Notes under the pieces: model-generated | Told to the model about the DNA's origin: nothing | Database searches by the model: none | What the model saw: only the letters and a program-made list of their open reading frames with translations | In this document: in pieces, positions 24,653-35,199 of the stretch | Layout of the letters: the number at the start of each line of letters is the position of its first letter | Numbering within the stretch: position 1 is the first letter of the stretch | Assembly: GCF_023740735.1 (NCBI RefSeq) | Contig: NZ_JAMRXH010000028.1 | Coordinates: 1-64,000 of the forward strand | Length of the DNA: 64,000 bases | Reading direction: 5' to 3' | DNA from: Nocardia sp. CDC159 | GTDB lineage: Bacteria; Actinomycetota; Actinomycetes; Mycobacteriales; Mycobacteriaceae | Made by a program: the position numbers and the translations under genes

Positions 24653-24862
24653 TCAGCTGGCGGTGGCCGGGATCCAGCGGGCGGAGGAGAGGGTGCGCCT
24701 GCGCATGGCGGCGAAGCTGTGCCGGGCGGGGCTGAGCAGTGCGGTGAGCCAGGGGCGGCGGTATTCGGCCAAGGCCGCCGCGACGGCGGGGAGATGGATG
24801 CAGTGCACCGTGCCCGGCATACCCAGTCGGTGGCGACCCGTCTGGATGTTTTTGGTGCCCAA
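24653..24862 (-). CDS. Possible small protein of unknown function
   Basis: Encodes 69 residues from TTG 24862, with AAAGGA about eight bases upstream. No annotated gene overlaps it, yet third codon positions are about 85-90% G/C, as in true genes here. The sequence includes PGTVHCIHLPAVAAALAEY and a basic end (AAMRRRTLSS). I do not recognise it. The rest of the 24603-25151 gap is AT-richer and holds nothing else I can support. A decayed gene end is the main alternative. Confidence 0.45.
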   Translation of the reverse strand: MGTKNIQTGRHRLGMPGTVHCIHLPAVAAALAEYRRPWLTALLSPARHSFAAMRRRTLSSARWIPATAS

Positions 24863-25151
24863 TGGTGTTCCTTTGCTAGCTCGAGACGGCCTGGATCGCC
24901 TGCGGCGAAACATTAGCGGAACAAAAGTGTGAAGTGCCGTATTTTGCGAAACTTCGGCCCCGGCGTGTCGGAAAGTTGCGGACCTACGGTCCGGATAGGG
25001 AAGCAAGGTTTCGAATTGATATCGCACCAGTCACGGAACGGGCAATTTGCTGAAAATGGGGTGAGAGTCGTTGCGTGGGTGGGTAATCAGCCCGATTGGC
25101 CGGAGTGGGGTGCGGCGCGCGGCTCCTGGCCGGGGATGCGAGACTGATCGA

Positions 25152-26342
25152 ATGTTGCGAATCGGTCTCACCGGAGGCATGGGAGCGGGCAAGTCGACCG
25201 TGGCGCGGCTGCTGGTCGAGCGGGGCGCGGTGCTGGTGGACAGCGACGTGATCGCCCGCGAGGTGGTGGCGCCCGGCACCGCGGGGCTGGCCGCGCTGGT
25301 CGAGGCGTTCGGCCCCGAGATCCTGGCCGCCGACGGCAGTCTGGACCGGCCCGCATTGGCGGCCAGGGCATTTGCCGACGACGAATCCCGCGCGCAGCTG
25401 AATTCCATCACGCATCCGCTGGTGGGTAAGCGCACCGCCGAGCTGATCGCCGCCGCCCCGGCGGATTCGATTGTGGTGCAGGATATTCCATTGCTCGTGG
25501 AAAACGGGCTCGGAGCGCTGATGAATCTGGTGGTCGTGGTGACCGCCGACGTCGAGACCCGGGTGCGGCGACTCGAGGAATTCCGCGGGGTTTCCCGCGA
25601 AGACGCCCTGGCCCGGATCAAGGCGCAGGCGACCGATGAGCAGCGCCGCGCGGCCGCGGATGTGCTGCTGGACAACAACGGTTCGGCCGAGGATCTCGAA
25701 CCTCGAGTGCGGGCGCTGTGGGAGGAGCGGCTGGTGCCCTTCGAGCGCAATGCGCGCACCCGCACCCGGCCCGCGCGCGGCGAGGTTCGGCTGGTCGGGC
25801 CGGATCCGGAATGGTCGGCCGCGGCGCAGCGCTTGATCGGCCGCCTGGCCGTCGTGTGCGGCGCGTCGGCGCGGCGCATCGACCATATCGGCTCCACCGC
25901 GGTACCGGGCCTGCCCGCCAAGGACGTCATCGACATCCAGATCACCGTCGCCGATCTCGAGGTCGCCGACCAACTGCGGGAACCCTTGGAGCAGGCGGGA
26001 TTCCCCCGCATCGTCGAATACGACCACGACGATCCGAAGCCGGGCGCCGATCCCGCGCAATGGGGTAAACGGGTGCACGTCAGCGCCGACCCGGGTCGCT
26101 CGGCCAATATTCATGTGCGCGTGGACGGCTGGCCCAATCAGCGCTTCGCGCTCGCGTTCCGGGACTGGCTGCGCGCCGAACCGGATGCGCGCGAGGAATA
26201 TCTGGCGGTGAAGCGCACGGGTGCGGCCGCGGCGGCCGAACTGTCGGGCGAGGCGGCGATCCAGGCGTATCTCGATGTCAAGACGCCCTGGTTCGAACAG
26301 ATCTATCCGCGTGTCGCGGCGTGGGCCGGGCTCAGCTCCTGA
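25152..26342 (+). CDS. coaE: Dephospho-CoA kinase fused to a GrpB/UPF0157 domain
   Basis: Encodes 396 residues from ATG 25152. The kinase part (about 1-200) begins MLRIGLTGGMGAGKST (P-loop) and contains DVIAREVV and the lid region RLEEFRGVSREDALARI. It phosphorylates dephospho-CoA, the last step of CoA synthesis. From about residue 212 a GrpB-like nucleotidyltransferase-fold domain follows (GPDPEWSAAAQRLIGRL, RIDHIGSTAVPGLPAKDVIDIQ). The fusion is the normal mycobacterial form (about 407 residues); the C-terminal domain is thought to assist folding or regulation. It overlaps the convergent DUF402 gene by 11 bases. Confidence 0.95.
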   Translation: MLRIGLTGGMGAGKSTVARLLVERGAVLVDSDVIAREVVAPGTAGLAALVEAFGPEILAADGSLDRPALAARAFADDESRAQLNSITHPLVGKRTAELIAAAPADSIVVQDIPLLVENGLGALMNLVVVVTADVETRVRRLEEFRGVSREDALARIKAQATDEQRRAAADVLLDNNGSAEDLEPRVRALWEERLVPFERNARTRTRPARGEVRLVGPDPEWSAAAQRLIGRLAVVCGASARRIDHIGSTAVPGLPAKDVIDIQITVADLEVADQLREPLEQAGFPRIVEYDHDDPKPGADPAQWGKRVHVSADPGRSANIHVRVDGWPNQRFALAFRDWLRAEPDAREEYLAVKRTGAAAAAELSGEAAIQAYLDVKTPWFEQIYPRVAAWAGLSS

Positions 26343-26877
26343 CCCAGGTCAGCTCGATATCCAGCGATGTCAGCCAGCGGTCGAAATTGTGGCCGTGCCG
26401 GGCGAGGCCGTCGATGGTGGCGGTCGCGACGGTGACCGCCTGCTGGGCCGCGGCGAGGTCGAGGTATCCGGCGGCGTGCGCGGCGAGCAGCTCGTCGATG
26501 TCGAGCAGCCGCGCGTCGTGGTCGTTGCGCACCACGATGTCGAGGTAGTGGTCGATCGAGCGCCACCGGCCCGGCTCCACCTCGCCGAACTCCCCGATGT
26601 CGAGGTAGTAGTCCTGCCTGCGGGTGTAGCCGGGGTTGTAGTGGAAGACCGTCGCGCGCAGGCCCAGCGCGGGCAGCAGCCAGGACTCCAGATAGTGGAA
26701 TTCGACGTGGTCGGCGGGCCTGGCCATGTACAGCCCCCAGGGTTCGACGTGGTAGCGCTCGACCGCGCGCACGAAGCCCTTGGGATCGATATTCGTCAGA
26801 TCGGCGACATCGAAGTACTCGACCTTGGGTCGATGCAGATGCACCGTCTGAGCCCGGTCCGTCTGTGCCCGCGTCAT
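26332..26877 (-). CDS. DUF402 protein, copy 1 (Rv1632c-like)
   Basis: Encodes 181 residues if started at MTRAQTDRAQ, where GAGAGG lies at usable distance. The DUF402 barrel is seen in KVEYFDVADLTNIDPKGFVRAV, LPALGLRATVFHYNPGY, YLDIGEFGEVEPGRWRSIDHYLDIVVR and HDARLLDIDELLAAHAAGY. DUF402 proteins include nucleoside phosphatases, but the actinobacterial branch next to coaE is uncharacterised. The position after coaE, convergent, is the same as in M. tuberculosis. Confidence 0.8.
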   Translation of the reverse strand: MTRAQTDRAQTVHLHRPKVEYFDVADLTNIDPKGFVRAVERYHVEPWGLYMARPADHVEFHYLESWLLPALGLRATVFHYNPGYTRRQDYYLDIGEFGEVEPGRWRSIDHYLDIVVRNDHDARLLDIDELLAAHAAGYLDLAAAQQAVTVATATIDGLARHGHNFDRWLTSLDIELTWVRS

Positions 26878-27039
26878 CCGCGCCGCCTCTCGTGTGTGCA
26901 GGCCACCCGGGTTCCGCCGCATGGCCTGGTCACAGGTTTCTTCCTGGGGCGAACGAGATCGGTCGTCGCCTGGGGAGATTATGCGCCATCGCCATGCGGC
27001 GGCTACCCGTGCGCGCGGGGCGGGACCCCGTCGGCCGGA

Positions 27040-27603
27040 CTAGAGCCAGGTGAGCCGGATGCCCCGCGAGGCCAGCCAGCGCTCGAAGTTGTGGTCGTGC
27101 GAGGCGATCCCGTCGACCACGGCCGTCGCGCGCTCGAAGGCTTGCTGTGCGGTTGCCGCATCGATGTGTCCGGCGGCGTGGGCGGCGAAGAGCTCGTCGA
27201 CCCCGCGCAGTTCGGGCACGCGTCCGTTGCGGGCCACGATGTCGATGTAGTGGTAGGTGCCCCGCCACCGCTTCGGCTCGATCCGGGCGAACTCCCCGAC
27301 GTAGATGTGATAGACCGGATCGCGATCGTGGCCCGCATTGGCGTGATGCATCGTGACCTGGATGGACAGTTCGGGCAGCACCCAGGTCTCGCTGTAGCGG
27401 TTCGGCGGTGCGTCCGCGCAGCACACCAAATACAGACCGAACGGTTCGACGTGGCAGCTGTCCACCGGGTGGACGAAGCCGCGGGCGTCGGTCTTGCTCA
27501 GTTCCGAGATGTCGAAGTATTCGACATGCGGCCGGTGCGGAATTCGCGCTGGCTGGGTGGCGGCGGAGTTGGCACCGGTAGTGCTGGGACGCTTGGCAAA
27601 CAT
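27040..27603 (-). CDS. DUF402 protein, copy 2 (tandem paralog)
   Basis: Encodes 187 residues from MFAKRPST, with GGAG eight bases upstream. It aligns along its whole length with the neighbouring copy (VEYFDISELSKTDARGFVHPV, YIDIVARNGRVPELRGVDELFAAHAAGH, HNFERWLASRGIRLTW), so the pair arose by tandem duplication. It has extra cysteines (LVCCADAPP) and a longer Ser/Thr-rich N-terminus. Its function is unknown; divergence suggests an altered role. Confidence 0.75.
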   Translation of the reverse strand: MFAKRPSTTGANSAATQPARIPHRPHVEYFDISELSKTDARGFVHPVDSCHVEPFGLYLVCCADAPPNRYSETWVLPELSIQVTMHHANAGHDRDPVYHIYVGEFARIEPKRWRGTYHYIDIVARNGRVPELRGVDELFAAHAAGHIDAATAQQAFERATAVVDGIASHDHNFERWLASRGIRLTWL

Positions 27604-28467
27604 GGGAAGTACTCCATCGGACGCGGTGCTCCGCGAGGCTCGGGCGCGTTCCACGAGTCCGGCGAGCGCGGGTACCGCCAGAAGCGATATGTGAAAACCG
27701 GCCATGACACTGCCCTTCTTGATTCTGCCGAATCTCGGACCGTGTCAGAGTACACCTCAGCAACCCGAGTCGTGTGAACGTGAACAGACCGGAATTCTCC
27801 TGTCGCAGAATCGCTATCGTGACCGAGGTCGTTTGCGGCACCGGACAATTCGGACATTGGACGCTTGATCTACACGGTGCTGTTCGGCGTAGCCGCCGCT
27901 GTGCTCGGCGGCCTCGGCAACCCTGATTCGGACGCCCGACTCGGTATTGCTCGAATGCTGCCGCCTGGGAGCGGTTGTTGTCCGAATTCGGGCGGTCGGT
28001 CCGCGTGTCGCCGGATGTGAAATATGACTTCGAAACAATTTCGGCGAATGATCGAACTCACGATTTCGCCTGTGCGCCAGTGGCGTTGCCGAGGGATTCG
28101 AATGCGGGCGGCGTGGCACCCGGGTATGCGGCGATCTTCGGCCGTCGTGAAAATGCCGCCGACGCAGCGGGTTTCGGTGCGAGACGGGTGCGTGGGACGC
28201 GTCGGCGGCGGTGGGCTCGGAGTGTGCCGACGGGGTGTATCGGTATCCACCCGGCCTGTTGCCAAAAGATAGCTGAAGTGGGTGTTGGGGCGTTGGACGG
28301 CTCGCTCGGCGCGTGCTGTGCCCACCCGGTGGACGGATGCCGCACGCCGGTCTCGGGCCACCTGAAGTGATATGAGTCACGATCCCGCATCGGCGCGTCG
28401 CCCCCGCGATCACGCCGTCCGGCTCGACCGGCCAGAAGAGTGCGGGCCGAGCCCGGAATCCCGTGCC
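27604..28467. other. Long gene-poor stretch
   Basis: About 860 bases without a gene I can support. Codon bias is weak in all frames and composition is lower in GC than the flanks. It probably contains the promoter of the DUF402 copy 2 gene near its left end and otherwise looks like decayed DNA next to the MerR/MFS remnants. Confidence 0.5.
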
Positions 28468-28740
28468 TCAGTCGCTGTGCACCAGATCGGCAACAGCGTG
28501 CACCACCTCGGGCGGGGCGGTCGCGATGACGGTGTCCAGGGCGCGGCGGGCGGCCTCGAGGTCGCGGATGCCCGCGTCGATGCGCTCGCGTTCGCGGTAC
28601 AGGTCGACCAGGAGTTCGGGGCAGTCGGCGATGAGTCGTCCGTCGCCGGTGGACAGGCAGGGCAGTAGATCGGCGATGGTGGTGGTGGACAGGCCCGCGG
28701 CGAGCAGGCTGCGGATGTTCAGCACGGTCTGCTGTTCGTC
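28468..28740 (-). pseudogene. MerR-family regulator, C-terminal remnant
   Basis: About 88 residues remain (IRSLLAAGLSTTTIADLLPC, DGRLIADCPELLVDLYRERERID, then a helix to the stop at 28468). This is the second helix and coiled-coil tail of MerR proteins of the LxxxGLxxxxIxxLLPC type. The DNA-binding helix-turn-helix is missing. Upstream, the frame runs into sequence that is clearly MFS transporter read backwards, so the 5' end has been deleted. Confidence 0.75.
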
Positions 28741-29561
28741 CGCAGGCAGGGGGCACTCGCCGATCCGCTGCTGGATCTGCGGCTGTTCGGCACGCCGAGT
28801 TTCCGCGCGGCGCTGCTGATTCTGCTGTTCGGCCTGGGCACGGTCGGTGGCATCTATCTGTTCGTCACGCAATACCTGCAACTGGTACGCGGCCTGACGC
28901 CGCTGGCGGCCGGGCTGTGGCTGCTCCCTCCGGCGGGGGCGCTGATCCTCGCCTCGATGCTGACGCCGATCCTCGCGCGCAAGCGCGAGCCGAGGTTCAT
29001 CGTCGCCGCCGCGCTGGCCGTCGCGACCGTCGGCTATCTGACGCTGGCCTTCGTCGAGGCCGTCAGCGGGGTTCCGGTGCTGGTGTCCGGATTCGTGCTG
29101 GTCCATGTCGGGATCAGTCCGCTCATGGTGCTCGGTACCGATCTGGTGATCGGGGTGACGCCGCCCGCGCAGGCGGGTTCGGCGGCGGCGATGTCGGAAA
29201 CCAGCATGGAGTTCGGGATAGCTATCGGCATCGCCGTGCTCGGCGTGCTCGGCGCCGCGGCCTATCGGGCGGATGTCGTGGACGCCTCGCTGCCGGGGGT
29301 GCCCGCGCAGGCGCGACAGGCAGCGAAGGATTCGCTCGGCACCGCCGATGCCGCCGCCGCGGATCTGCCCGCACCTCTCGGCGAGCGCTGCTCGGCGCCG
29401 CTCGCGAGGCGTTCACGAACGGCCTCAACGCCACCGCTCTCGCCTGCGCGGCGATCACGGCCGTGCTCGCCGTCGTGGCGTCGACCTCGCTGCGATCGGC
29501 CGCGGTCGAGACCGAGGAGGATCGGCGCCCGACCGCGGCCGGCGACAGCGTGGTCGGGTGA
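28738..29561 (+). pseudogene. MFS drug transporter (EmrB/QacA type), C-terminal remnant with frameshift
   Basis: Homology starts abruptly near RRQGALADPLLDLRLFG, which in 14-TM EmrB/QacA transporters lies past the middle of the protein. Segments such as YLFVTQYLQLVRGLTPLAAG and LVLVHVGISPLMVLGTDLV-like helices follow. Near 29385 one G appears lost (GGCGAG[G]CGCTGCTCGG), moving the frame; the end (EAFTNGLNATALACAAITAVLA) continues in the next frame to the stop at 29561. The N-terminal half is gone. In M. tuberculosis an MFS gene (Rv1634) also lies beside uvrB. Confidence 0.8.
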
Positions 29562-29605
29562 GGGATATGGCGTGCGTCACCCGCGTGGACGCGAGCGCCT
29601 GTTTG

Positions 29606-29628
29606 TTGTCGGTGGGTCGTCCTAGGCT
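29606..29628 (+). promoter_or_regulatory. RecA-independent DNA-damage promoter (PafBC type) of uvrB
   Basis: TTGTCGGTG, eight bases, TAGGCT: a full match to the mycobacterial RecA-NDp consensus TTGTCRGTG-N8-TAnnnT. The predicted transcription start falls at about 29634-29635, where the uvrB ATG begins, so the mRNA may be leaderless. Confidence 0.8.
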
Positions 29629-29634
29629 GGTCAC

Positions 29635-31805
<2,171 letters not shown>

Positions 31806-31809
<4 letters not shown>

Positions 31810-32255
31810 CCCGTCGGCGCGGACATCCCATGCCCGATCTGCTCGGAATCAACCATCTGACGCTGTCCACGCCCGACCTCGACCGGCTCGTGAGGTACTA
31901 CACCGATTTGCTCGGAGCACGGCTGGCGTTCGAGCGTGCGGCAACGTCCGCGGATCCGCGCATCGCGGTCGTCGATGTCGGCAACGCCGATCACCTGATG
32001 ATCGTCGAGATGACGACCGACCCGGCCACGGATCTCGATCCCTTGGGCCGGGCCGGATGGGGACTACGCCTGAGAACCTACGAGCAGCTGTGCGAGGTCC
32101 GCGAACGAATCCTGGCGGCCGGTTGGCCCGCCGGGCCACTGGAAACCCTGCCGACGCAATGGACGGTGACGGTACGTGATCCCGACGGGCGTCCCGTGGA
32201 TATCCGGGCCCACCGCCGCGATACCACCTCGCCGGACCGCCGCCGCGATGCCTGA
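31806..32255 (+). CDS. VOC-family (glyoxalase-fold) protein
   Basis: Encodes 149 residues from the ATG overlapping the uvrB stop; MPDLLGINH at 31830 is another possible start. The VOC fold shows as GINHLTLSTPDLDRLVRYYTDLLGA, then a second half TVTVRDPDGRPVDIRAH, where His and the acidic residue would bind a metal. Members range from glyoxalase I to antibiotic-resistance proteins such as FosX. The substrate is unknown. Coupling to uvrB means it would be transcribed with it under DNA damage. Confidence 0.75.
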
Positions 32256-32289
32256 TCGGTCGGCACGGCCCCGCCGCGGCCGCGTCGGC

Positions 32290-32760
32290 TCACCCCTGCT
32301 GGGCCAGCCATTCGTTCACCCGACGCTCGGCCTCCGCGCGCGGAACGTCCTCGACGCGGGTCATCACGACCCAGCGGTGGCCGAAGGGGTCCATCACCGC
32401 GCCGAAGCGGTCGCCGGTGACGAAGGTCGACGGATCCTCGACCCGGCGGGCGCCGTGTGCGCGGGCGCGCTCGATCACCGCGTCGACGTCGGGGGCGTAG
32501 TGCATGACGCTGGTGTGGACCCAGTCGTCGGCGGGGGCGCGCAGGCCGTGTTCGGCGACCGGCATGCCCACCTGGAGGGTGGAATCGCCGATCTTCAGTT
32601 CCGCGTGGGCGGCTTGGCCGTCGGGAAGGTCGTTGCGGCTCAACACCTCCGCGCCGAAGACCGCGGCATAGAACTCGATGGCCTTGTCGGCGTCGGCGAC
32701 CGCCAGGAAACAGGTGATGGAGTGGTAGCCCTCGGGGATCGGATGCACTGTGTTCGTCAT
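32290..32760 (-). CDS. VOC-family PhnB-like protein
   Basis: Encodes 156 residues from MTNTVHPIPEGY. The PhnB/YnfP-like pattern is seen in ITCFLAVADADKAIEFYAAVFGAEVL, ELKIGDSTLQVG, and the end FGAVMDPFGHRWVVMTRVEDV, with a C-terminal RVNEWLAQ helix typical of this subgroup. Divergent from the AraC gene at 32837 with a 76-base gap, suggesting the AraC protein controls it. Its function is unknown. Confidence 0.82.
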   Translation of the reverse strand: MTNTVHPIPEGYHSITCFLAVADADKAIEFYAAVFGAEVLSRNDLPDGQAAHAELKIGDSTLQVGMPVAEHGLRAPADDWVHTSVMHYAPDVDAVIERARAHGARRVEDPSTFVTGDRFGAVMDPFGHRWVVMTRVEDVPRAEAERRVNEWLAQQG

Positions 32761-32836
32761 GGCTATCACTCTCGCCGCCGGCCACTCGCGAATCTTGTAA
32801 GAACGCGACAGCTCCGTCGCGGAGGAGCAACGGGTC

Positions 32837-33700
32837 GTGCCTGAGCACGCGAAAAGTCCTGCGCCCGAGCTGATTCCGGTGCCACCCCCGGAGGTCGCCA
32901 AGGGTATCCTGTATCCGCGTGAGCAGGAGCGGCACCGCACCCTGGGCCGGTTGCCCGCCCGCGGCGAGACTGCCCGATTCATCGAGTGGTACTGGTCGGT
33001 GAGCTGGGATCTGCGCGGCCGCCCGGACTATCGGGCCGAGGTCCTGCCCTACCCGTGCGTCAACCTCACCTTCGAGCGGACGCACACCCGCGGCGGCGGC
33101 TGGGTCAACGGGGTGAGCACGGTCAAATACATTCGCGAGCTGTCCGGTCAGGGGGAGACCTTCGGCGTGAAGTTCCGTCCCGGCGGCTTCGGCGCGTTCA
33201 CCGGGCTGGACGTCGGCGCGCTCCGCGATTCGGCGGCCGAGCTCACCGCGGTGCTGCCCGAGGCCGTGGGCCTGTCGGAGAAGGTGCTGTCGGCCGCCAC
33301 CGACGAGGAGCGCCGCGACATCGTCGAGGAGTTCTTCACCGACGCCGCGCGCCGCATCCCGCCCGACGAGTCCTACCGGCTGGTGCTGCGCATCATCGCG
33401 GCGATGGAGTCCGATCGCGATCTGACCAAGGTCGAGCAGGTCACCGAGCGGTTCGACATCCCGATCCGCACGCTGCAGCGGCTGTTCCGCCGCTATGTGG
33501 GCGCGGGACCGAAATGGGTGCTGCGGCGCTATCGGCTGCAGGACGGCGCACATCTGCTGGCCGAGGGCCGTACCGGCGACCTGGCCGCGCTCGCACTGGA
33601 ACTCGGCTACTTCGATCAGGCCCATTTCTCCCGTGAGTTCGCCCGGGAAGTCGGAATGTCGCCGCTGGAATACGCCCGTAGCGCGCTGCTGTCCGGTTGA
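32837..33700 (+). CDS. AraC-family transcriptional regulator
   Basis: Encodes 287 residues from GTG 32837. The N-terminal part (LPARGETARFIEWYWSVSWDLRG, LPYPCVNLTFE, FGVKFRPGGFGAFTG) is a DUF6597-like sensing domain; the C-terminus holds two helix-turn-helix motifs (VEQVTERFDIPIRTLQRLFRRYVG and LALELGYFDQAHFSREFAREVGMSPLEY). It is followed 54 bases later by a DoxX gene and is divergent from a VOC gene, both possible targets. Confidence 0.9.
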   Translation: MPEHAKSPAPELIPVPPPEVAKGILYPREQERHRTLGRLPARGETARFIEWYWSVSWDLRGRPDYRAEVLPYPCVNLTFERTHTRGGGWVNGVSTVKYIRELSGQGETFGVKFRPGGFGAFTGLDVGALRDSAAELTAVLPEAVGLSEKVLSAATDEERRDIVEEFFTDAARRIPPDESYRLVLRIIAAMESDRDLTKVEQVTERFDIPIRTLQRLFRRYVGAGPKWVLRRYRLQDGAHLLAEGRTGDLAALALELGYFDQAHFSREFAREVGMSPLEYARSALLSG

Positions 33701-33754
33701 ATCCGGTACTACCGGCCCGACGGCGGGCCTGCGGACTACTGACAGGAGTGGGCG

Positions 33755-34171
33755 ATGGATGTTCTGGTGCTGATCGGGCGGATTTTGTTCGCCCTGTTGT
33801 TCCTCGGTTCGGCGTTCGGTCATTTCACCCAGACCGATGCCATGGCCGCCTACACGGCGAGCAAGGGTGTGCCCGCCGCCAAGGTCAATGTGCTCTTCTC
33901 CGGCGTGATGCTGCTCCTCGGCGGCCTGAGCGTGCTGCTCGGGGTCTGGGCCGATCTGGGCTGCCTCATCCTGCTGGTCTTCGTCCTGCCCGCCGCATTC
34001 CTCATGCACGCGTTCTGGAAGGAGAGCGATCCGCAGGTCAGGCAGGGCGAGATGGTGAATTTCAACAAGAATGTGGCCCTGGGCGGCGCGGCCCTGATGC
34101 TGTTCGCGTTCTTCGCCCACAACCGCGACCTCGGGCTGACCCTCACGGGACCGCTTTTCCACCTCGACTGA
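33755..34171 (+). CDS. DoxX-family membrane protein
   Basis: Encodes 138 residues with four membrane helices. It begins MDVLVLIGRILFALLFLGSAFGHF, the typical DoxX N-terminus, and has FFAHNRDLGLTLTG near the end. DoxX proteins are small membrane proteins linked to thiol or oxidative stress in mycobacteria (with SodA and SseA). It lies just after the AraC gene, probably as its target. Confidence 0.82.
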   Translation: MDVLVLIGRILFALLFLGSAFGHFTQTDAMAAYTASKGVPAAKVNVLFSGVMLLLGGLSVLLGVWADLGCLILLVFVLPAAFLMHAFWKESDPQVRQGEMVNFNKNVALGGAALMLFAFFAHNRDLGLTLTGPLFHLD

Positions 34172-34599
34172 GGCATTTCGCGCCGCCCATTGAAATCCGC
34201 CTCGCGAACTACCAGCAGGACGTGGGCCGTGCAATTGTGAAGTGTCACCGTCGGGCTGTTTACCCACGTCACCCCGTCGCCGCGGGTGTCCGGCGCGGCC
34301 CGTAGGCCCGTGCGGGCGGCCGGTATGTGATGGAAATCCCAGTGCCACAAGACCGTTCGGTTCGTGTCGGGAATCTCGCTCTTCACCCGGCCTGGAGAAT
34401 CGGCGCAGGTAGCGCGGGCCAGTTATGGCATATGGTCCGCGAACGTGTGCCGGGCGTTACTCGACCGCCAGGTGTGATGTGTTGCGATTCGGGATATTTC
34501 CGGCCCGGTAAAGGTTATCGTCTAGCGCAGTTGCCGCGCGGTACCCGTCGTCACGGGCAAATCGCGCCGCATCCGACCCCTTGGACGTTTGGAGGACAG
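34172..34599. other. Gene-free stretch before the universal stress protein
   Basis: About 430 bases without a supportable gene. It ends in GGAGGAC ahead of the stress protein start and must contain that gene's promoter, but no clear -10/-35 pair stands out. Confidence 0.5.
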
Positions 34600-35052
34600 A
34601 TGACCGCCTATCGGACCATTGTCGTCGGTACCGATGGCTCGGACTCGTCGTACGTCGCCGTCGAGAAGGCCGCGGCACTGGCCGGCGCTTCGGGCGCCAC
34701 CCTGTACATCGCCTGCGCGTACTACCCGACCGATGACCGGGATGTCGCCGCCGCGGCCGATGTACTCAAGGACGAGGCATATCAGGTCCGCGGCTCGGCC
34801 CCCACGCACGAAATCCTGCGTACCGGCCGCGACCGCGCGACCGCCGCCGGCGCCGTCAATATCGTCGAGCGCGCCGTGGTAGGCGAGCCGGTCGAATCCC
34901 TGCTCGCCCTCGTCAAGGAGGTAGGCGCCGACCTCCTGGTGGTAGGCAACCGCGGCCTCAACACCCTCACCGGCCGCCTCCTCGGCTCGGTCCCCTCCGA
35001 CGTGGCCCGCAAATCCCGCACCGACGTCCTGATCGTCCACACCGTCCGCTGA
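34600..35052 (+). CDS. Universal stress protein (Rv1636-like)
   Basis: Encodes 150 residues with GGAGGAC in front of ATG 34600. A single USP domain: YRTIVVGTDGSDSSYVAVEKAAALA at the start and the nucleotide-binding loop VVGNRGLNTLTGRLLGSVPSDVARKS (G-2x-G-9x-G-S pattern) at the end. The same position between uvrB and uvrA, and the length, match Rv1636 of M. tuberculosis, which binds cAMP. It is likely cytosolic and a ligand buffer or sensor. Confidence 0.93.
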   Translation: MTAYRTIVVGTDGSDSSYVAVEKAAALAGASGATLYIACAYYPTDDRDVAAAADVLKDEAYQVRGSAPTHEILRTGRDRATAAGAVNIVERAVVGEPVESLLALVKEVGADLLVVGNRGLNTLTGRLLGSVPSDVARKSRTDVLIVHTVR

Positions 35053-35089
35053 CCCCCAACGGCGGCCCACCCCCGCCGTCCCGGCCCTT

Positions 35090-35159
35090 CGCACCCTTTC
35101 TCGCCTCTCGCACCCCTTATGGCCCGCCACAACGGGTGCGGAGCGCGGGAAAGGGTGCG
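35090..35159. terminator. Nested inverted repeats between convergent genes
   Basis: Outer arms CGCACCCTTTC and GAAAGGGTGCG (11 bp, perfect) enclose inner arms CGCACCC (35109-35115) and GGGTGCG (35134-35140). It lies between the stress protein and helR, which converge, so a bidirectional terminator is likely. The repeated CGCACCC unit allows alternative hairpins. Confidence 0.6.
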
Positions 35160-35199
35160 GCGATCCTGCCTGCCTCCAGTCCTGCCGACGCCCGGCCTC

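Noticed and set aside
27847..28413. Several overlapping frames of 100-230 codons on both strands
   Set aside because: None shows GC3 bias or motifs; the region looks like decayed sequence.
32078..34348. A 756-codon open frame on the minus strand
   Set aside because: It overlaps the AraC and DoxX genes and the VOC gene; only those have family motifs. Long stop-free frames are common in high-GC DNA.
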